From Nicotiana tabacum (Eukaryota > Streptophyta > Magnoliopsida > Solanales > Solanaceae): DNA of 64,000 nt. Shown one piece after another: positions 59,115-64,000 of the stretch; position 1 is the stretch's first letter, and every line of letters begins with the position of its first letter. The translations under genes were made by a program, and so were the position numbers. The notes under the pieces are model-generated. The model had not been told where the DNA came from and searched no databases. It saw nothing but the letters and a program-made list of their open reading frames with translations. The DNA lies in contig NC_134102.1 in NCBI RefSeq assembly GCF_000715075.1, positions 97,047,766 through 97,111,765 of the forward strand. The letters run 5' to 3'.

Positions 59115-60380
59115 TTTCATCTCCTAGGGGTCCTCTAGCATTGCATCTTATTTTAACCGTATTAAAAAACTCTGGGATGAATTAGCATACTCTATTTCAT
59201 ATCCAGACTGCACTTGTGGGTGTAAGGAAGCATTTCAAAAGAATAAAAGAAGAATAGAAGGTTCACCAGTTCCTAATGGGGTTAAATGAGACTTATACTG
59301 GAGTTGGAAGAAATATCTTGCTCATGAAGCCCTTGCCTGACATTGATAGTGTATATGCAATGCTTATAGAAAATGAGAGTCAGGTTGAGAGTCAGCCTTC
59401 CAATCCAGCTTTTGTTTCAGATTCTGCTTCTTTTGCTACTAGAGTTCAGAAGCCCTTCAGCTCTACTTACAATTTAGAGGCTACTACTCAGAAGCCTTTC
59501 AATTCAAGGGTAAATTTTGAATCCACAAAGAGGGGCAACTCCAATTTGGTGTGTAGATACTGTAAGAAGCCAGGACATCTCATTGATAAATGTTACAAAC
59601 TACATGGTTATCCCTCTAGATTTAGAGCTAAATTCGAGAGGTCTGCAGCTTATGCTTATGTGTCAAACTCAACCAACATGGGGCAGCCTGATATTTCTGG
59701 TTCTAAAGGATCTAAAGCAATTCCACTTGACATTGGAGGGAATATTTTGACAAAGGAGCAGTATGATCAGCTGCTAACTCTACTTCAACAATCCAAGTTC
59801 TCATCCACTACTGAGGATACTATATATGTTTCAGCTAACTTTGCGGGTTTGATAGCTAATACTGTTGTTGATAATTGTGGTTTTCATACTTTCAATCTGT
59901 CTAGAGTAGAAGACAATTTTTGGATTATAGACTCAGGTGCAACTAATCATATGACTCCTCATGCAACATTACTCACTAATATTAAACCTCTGCCCTTACC
60001 CTATCTTGTAACACTCCCTAATGGTTATAAGGTTAAAGTAACCTGTACTGGTACTCTTTTCCTTTTTGCCACCATGTTTTTTCCTGATGTCTTACTTGTT
60101 CCCTCATTTCACTATAACCTCATTTCTTTGCATCAGTTGCTGGTACAGCTTAAGTGTAATGCTTTCTTTACTCATTATGCTTGTGCTCTACTGCATGACC
60201 CTTTTTTGAAAAAGCCACTGGTTCTTGGTAAGTTTCAGAAGGGGCTATACATTCTTCAGCCAGCTGACCTTAGTAATTTTGATTCTTCCACTTCTTTTCT
60301 TGTAAATACCATGACCGCCAACGTTAATGAAATGAATAAGAGCAGTTTTAATCATTGTCTTCATGTGTTCGGCCGAATCC
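59115..60380 (+). pseudogene. Copia gag and protease fragment joined to purine-gene copy 1
   Basis: After a short broken lead (SSSIASYFNRIKKLWDELAY) a frame from 59,276 encodes Copia gag (FLMGLNETYTGVGRNILLMK in part). It then has a zinc knuckle CRYCKKPGHLIDKCYKLHGY at about 59,550-59,610 and the protease active site DSGATNHMTPH at about 59,930-59,960. The frame runs to about 60,380, where similarity to Copia stops before integrase. No LTR borders it on either side. It looks like a piece of an element captured during break repair. The frame of 382 codons is open but lacks most of pol. Confidence 0.87.
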
Positions 60381-60447
60381 GTAAGTTATACTCTCCCTCC
60401 GCCCATGCGTATTATGACCTTTAAAATGAATAACTTGAAAATACACC

Positions 60448-60534
60448 TTAGTAAGATGATATTTTTGTCTTGTAATTCTGTTAAGGATTAGATTAATCTT
60501 ATATACTGTAATATTTTTGGGTGTTTCACTGTAA

Positions 60535-60614
<80 letters not shown>

Positions 60615-60697
60615 TAAGATGATATTTTTGTCTTGTAATTCTGTTAAGGATTAGATTAATCTTATATACTGTAATATTTTTGGGTGTTTCACTGTAA

Positions 60698-60743
<46 letters not shown>
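60448..60743. repeat. Duplicated 163-bp unit, each ending in a TA microsatellite
   Basis: TTAGTAAGATGATATTTTTG starts two units, at 60,448 and 60,611. Each continues to TTTCACTGTAATCT and then (TA)n, about 37 repeats in the first (60,537-60,611) and about 22 in the second (60,699-60,743). The array can form cruciforms. Confidence 0.93.
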
Positions 60744-60750
<7 letters not shown>

Positions 60751-61062
60751 CTTTATAAATTAAAATACACATACAAATTAATAAATAAAGGCTAAAATAC
60801 TAAATAAGAAGAATAAAAGGGGAAAAATCGCGCCTGCGAGAAGACGCCTTGACGGGAACAAGAAGAAGAAAGAAGAAAGAAAAAAAGGAGAAGAAGAAAG
60901 GAGAAGAAGAAGAAAGAAGAAAGAAGAAAAAAAGAAGAAACATTACCTGGAGGATTGGAGGTCTCTGGCGACTTGAACCCTAGCAGCACTCAACAACAAT
61001 TGATTTGGGAAGAAGAGAGAAATGGTCTTCACTTTGGTGGGTCTGTTTTGTATAATAAAGAC
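60744..61062. other. Spacer with a GAA-rich tract
   Basis: About 90 bp of nearly pure purine (GAA and GAAA repeats, about 60,860-60,950) lie here. The part after it (about 60,950-61,045) contains ACTTGAACCCTAGCAGC. No gene could be assigned. Copy 2 of the purine segment begins at 61,063. Confidence 0.6.
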
Positions 61063-62628
61063 GCGAGAGTTTAGGTCCTTCAGGAGCCTGTATCATCAAC
61101 AAGCCGCTGTCACTTTTAGGGTACTTTGGTCATTTCAGATTTCTCCTGTTAAAACATCTCCTATTAAAACACTAGGAGATTTCTGATAAGTTTCACCGTT
61201 TATGAAAACATATCAGTCCACCTGTTCTTCTTCTGATCTTCTGCTGCTTCTAAATTTCAACTGAGCGATTGACAATTTCTGTGGTTAGGTCCTTCTCTCG
61301 CAACACCTGTGAACTGCTTACCCTGCACTGTGTATTGTCCTTCCTCTTTATTTTATTTTTTGTTGGTTATTTATTTGAAAAAGGCCTAAATTTGTATTTC
61401 TAATTTCTACTCGCTTCTCTGATAATAAGTTTGGTTGATTTTAGTTGTTATGTGGTTAAGAGTGGTAACTCCAATTGAAAAAGGCCTAAATTTGTATTTT
61501 TAATTGCTAATCGCTTTCTCTGATAATAGTTTGGTTGATTTTCGTTGTTCTGTGGTTAATATGATATTTGAACAAAACCATTGATTTCCCTGCTTTTAGT
61601 AGTGCGGTTATATGTTGGAAAAGTGAGGAGCGTAGAACATAGTGAAGAAGCAAAGTGGCAAAATAAGATTAAAAGAATATTGTTTCTACAACATCACAGA
61701 GAGGCTATAGTCTTGATATCTTTGTGATATTCCTTATATGTGTTGCCTTACTGTATCAGTAAATTGTTAGAGACGCCTTTGTTTTTCATTTTCTGGTAGG
61801 TGCTTGGCAAAATTCTTCAATGATTCGAGCTTTCATCCGGGAAGAGTTTGACAAAATCTGACAAAACATGTATCTGCTCTTTCTCTGCCCAACAAAATTA
61901 GTTGAAAACTTTGTGCCTTACGGCTAAAATGTTAAATGCAGGGACTTAAAAAACAGACATAGAAGGCGTAGTTTAAAACTATGTACCTTACCATTCAAAT
62001 GCTACTTGCATAGATCTAAAGAAATAAATACAAAAGCTGTTAAAAAATTAAGATATCTTTGTGATGCTGACGACAACTCGGGCGAATTAGTAGCTAGACA
62101 ACAATTTCAATACTGGACTTAGGTCTCCAACTCCTTATTTGGGACATAAATTGACTGTTGTTGTATTCGGATCAGGTTATTTCCTATTGTTGTTTGGATA
62201 AATATATGTTCAAAGTTTATGTGGTTTCATTTAGATGGATTTTAATTAGAGAAACATGGTTAGTAAGGATTCATAGGCCGACCTGAACTTGTTTCGGACT
62301 GAGGCGGTGTAGTTGTTATTGTATGTAGTTTAAATTAAAGTGAATTACTTTATGCGAGTGCAATGATGTTCTATTGCATTTTTTGGTTAATAATGTTAAT
62401 AGCGTGATGGAATATGTCGAATAATGCAGTGGTTCACCAATCCATGGAGTGTCTGATATGCTTATAGGTGTTTTGGGAGGAGGGCAGCTGGGTCGTATGT
62501 TGTGTCAAGAAGCATCCCAAATAGCACTCAAAGTGATTGTCTTGGACCCGATGGAGAATTGCCCGGCAAGTGCATTAGCACATGATCATGTGGTGAGAAG
62601 TTATGATGATAGTGTCACCGTTGAATTT
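61063..62628 (+). pseudogene. 5' part of a phosphoribosylaminoimidazole carboxylase gene, copy 2, interrupted by a LINE
   Basis: This is the same unit as 57,612-59,114, but the coding exon (from 62,430) continues further: after MENCPA it reads [20 protein letters not shown], then GKK. From about 62,628 on, the purine-enzyme similarity stops and RTE LINE sequence soon follows. The exon is therefore interrupted, and the rest of the gene, if present, lies beyond the window. The segment lacks the TATA-containing flank of copy 1. It probably yields no enzyme, unless the remainder lies downstream and the LINE is spliced out, which is unlikely for an insertion in an exon. Confidence 0.8.
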
Positions 62629-62679
62629 GGAAAAAAGGGTTTTTTTTTGGTCAAATATATGTTTGCTGAGGGTGACGAT

Positions 62680-64000
62680 AACAGTGTCTGTATCCGACAA
62701 CCAGTTCGGGTTTATGCCGGGTCGTTCGACTACAGAAGCTATACACCTTGTTAGAAGGTTGGTCGAACTATACAGAGAGAGGAAGAAGGATCTGCACATG
62801 GTATTTATTGACCTAGAGAAAGCGTATGACAAGGTTCCTAGAGAAATTCTCTGGAGATGCCTGGAGGCAAAAGGTGTGTCGGTTCCGTACATTATGGCGA
62901 TTAAGGACATGTATTATGGGGCTAAGACTCGGGTTAGGACAGTAGGAGGCGACTCTGAGCATTTTCCGGTTGTAATGGGTTTACACCAAGGTTCTGCGCT
63001 CAGTCCGTTCTTATTCGCCCTGGTGATGGACGCGTTAACACACCATATTCAAGGGGATATGCCATGGTGCATGCTATTCGCCGATGACATAGTTCTGATT
63101 GATGAGTTGCGAGCCGGTGTTAACGAGAGGCTGGAGGTTTGGAGACAGGCTCTTGAGTATAAGGGTTTCAAGCTGAGCAGGACGAAGACGGAATACCTGG
63201 AGTGTAAGTTCAGCGCTGAGCCAGGGGAAGTGGGCGTGGATGTGAGGCTTGATTCGCAGGTCATCCCGAGAAGAGGCAGCTTCAAGTACCTTGGTTCGGT
63301 TATCCAAGGGGGAGGGGAGATCGACGAGGATGTCACACACCGTATTGGGGTAGGATAGATGAAGTGGAGGTTAGCATCTGGAGTCCTGTGTGACAAGAGA
63401 GTGCCACCGATACTCAAAGGTAAGTTTTATAAAGCGGTGGTTAGACCGGCCATGATGTATGGGGCTAAGTGTTGGCCCGTTAAGAACTCACATATCCAGA
63501 AGATGAAAGTAGCAGAAATGAGGATGTTGCGGTGGATGTGCGGGCACACTAGGATAGATAAGATTAGGAATGATGATATTCGGGAGAAGGTGCATGTGGC
63601 TCCCATTGATGACAAGATGCGGGAAGCGAGGCTTAGATGGTTCGGACATGTTCAGAGGAGAAGCCTAGATGCTCCGGTACGGAGGTGTGAGCAGCTGGTT
63701 GTGGAGGGCACGAGAAGATGTAGAGGGCGGCCTAAGAAGTATTGGGGAGAGGTGATCAGGCAGGATATGGCGAGACTCCAGATTTCCGAGGACATGACAC
63801 TAGATAGGAAGATGTGGAAGTCGAGTATTCGGGTTGTAGGTTAGGAGGTAGTTGAATCGTGCCTTACTTCGTACCATTGTGGGACTAGCCATGTAGGGTT
63901 TTTGTCTAAGATAGCTAGTGGCAATGTTGTGGCTTACTATTTCGCTTTTCAGTGCATGTCCTATTTACTAGCAATCGCTTTTTCTTTGCATCTTTCTTCT
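62680..64000 (+). mobile_element. RTE-type LINE, 5'-truncated, continues past the window end
   Basis: A frame from about 62,680 encodes an RTE reverse transcriptase: [56 protein letters not shown], then the catalytic FADDIVL at about 63,075 and [24 protein letters not shown] at 63,356 interrupts it. The frame resumes at 63,359 ([46 protein letters not shown]) and ends at the natural stop at 63,842. The 5' half (endonuclease) is missing. The rest of the 3' UTR and the TTG-type tail would lie beyond the edge. Confidence 0.92.

Noticed and set aside
61063..62628. A working purine-biosynthesis gene
   Set aside because: The coding exon is interrupted by LINE sequence at about 62,628 and no later exons are visible before the window ends.

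Overview
This window reads as nuclear DNA of a flowering plant, most likely a nightshade (Solanaceae, probably Nicotiana or a relative). The evidence is spliced genes with GT-AG introns, tRNA-derived SINEs of the Solanaceae type, RTE LINE tails ending in TTG repeats, Athila- and Tat-type Gypsy elements, and plastid and mitochondrial DNA fragments lying in nuclear sequence. The genus is an inference and was not tested. Most of the 64 kb is transposable elements in several layers of nesting. Three host genes can be read completely and one more is present as two broken copies.

Layout. 1-7,096: a long-LTR Gypsy-like element on the minus strand without visible coding capacity (3.08 kb LTR, 3.67 kb internal part, iMet-type primer site). 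7,098-10,320: a rearranged Athila-like element whose minus-strand RT/RNase H is joined head-to-head to a plus-strand integrase tail and a downstream non-pol ORF. A SINE lies at 10,477-10,735. 10,986-16,269: a Copia element on the minus strand with both LTRs and a decayed pol. 16,534-29,736: an intact 12-exon gene for a chloroplast-type YbeY endoribonuclease fused to a HAD phosphatase. Its 5.2 kb third intron is filled by a giant inverted repeat made of two mariner-like element copies. 30,228-32,868: a Tourist-like MITE split by a defective hAT element. 34,210-35,827 and 38,648-43,800: two tandem ENOD93-like genes on the minus strand. The first carries a Helitron in an intron. Between them lies an organelle-derived patch (plastid 16S rRNA joined to a linear-plasmid-type DNA polymerase fragment).

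45,642-57,371: a complete Tat-lineage Gypsy element with both LTRs and a perfect 5-bp target duplication. Its gag-pol has one continuous frame broken only by 13 stop codons. Opposite to gag-pol lies a spliced antisense gene with its own TATA box, followed by a roughly 53-bp tandem array. 57,612-62,628: two tandem copies of the 5' part of a purine-biosynthesis gene (AIR carboxylase, PurK type). The first is cut by a Copia gag-protease fragment and the second by an RTE LINE that runs to the end of the window.

The host genes are not functionally linked to each other. YbeY-HAD is expected in plastid rRNA processing, ENOD93 proteins are small membrane proteins, and the purine enzyme fragments are probably non-functional. 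The features most worth a second look are the intronic mariner palindrome, which would fold into about 2.2 kb of double-stranded RNA whenever YBEY is transcribed, the plastid/mitochondrial-plasmid chimera, the antisense gene of the Tat element, and the duplicated purine-gene 5' end.
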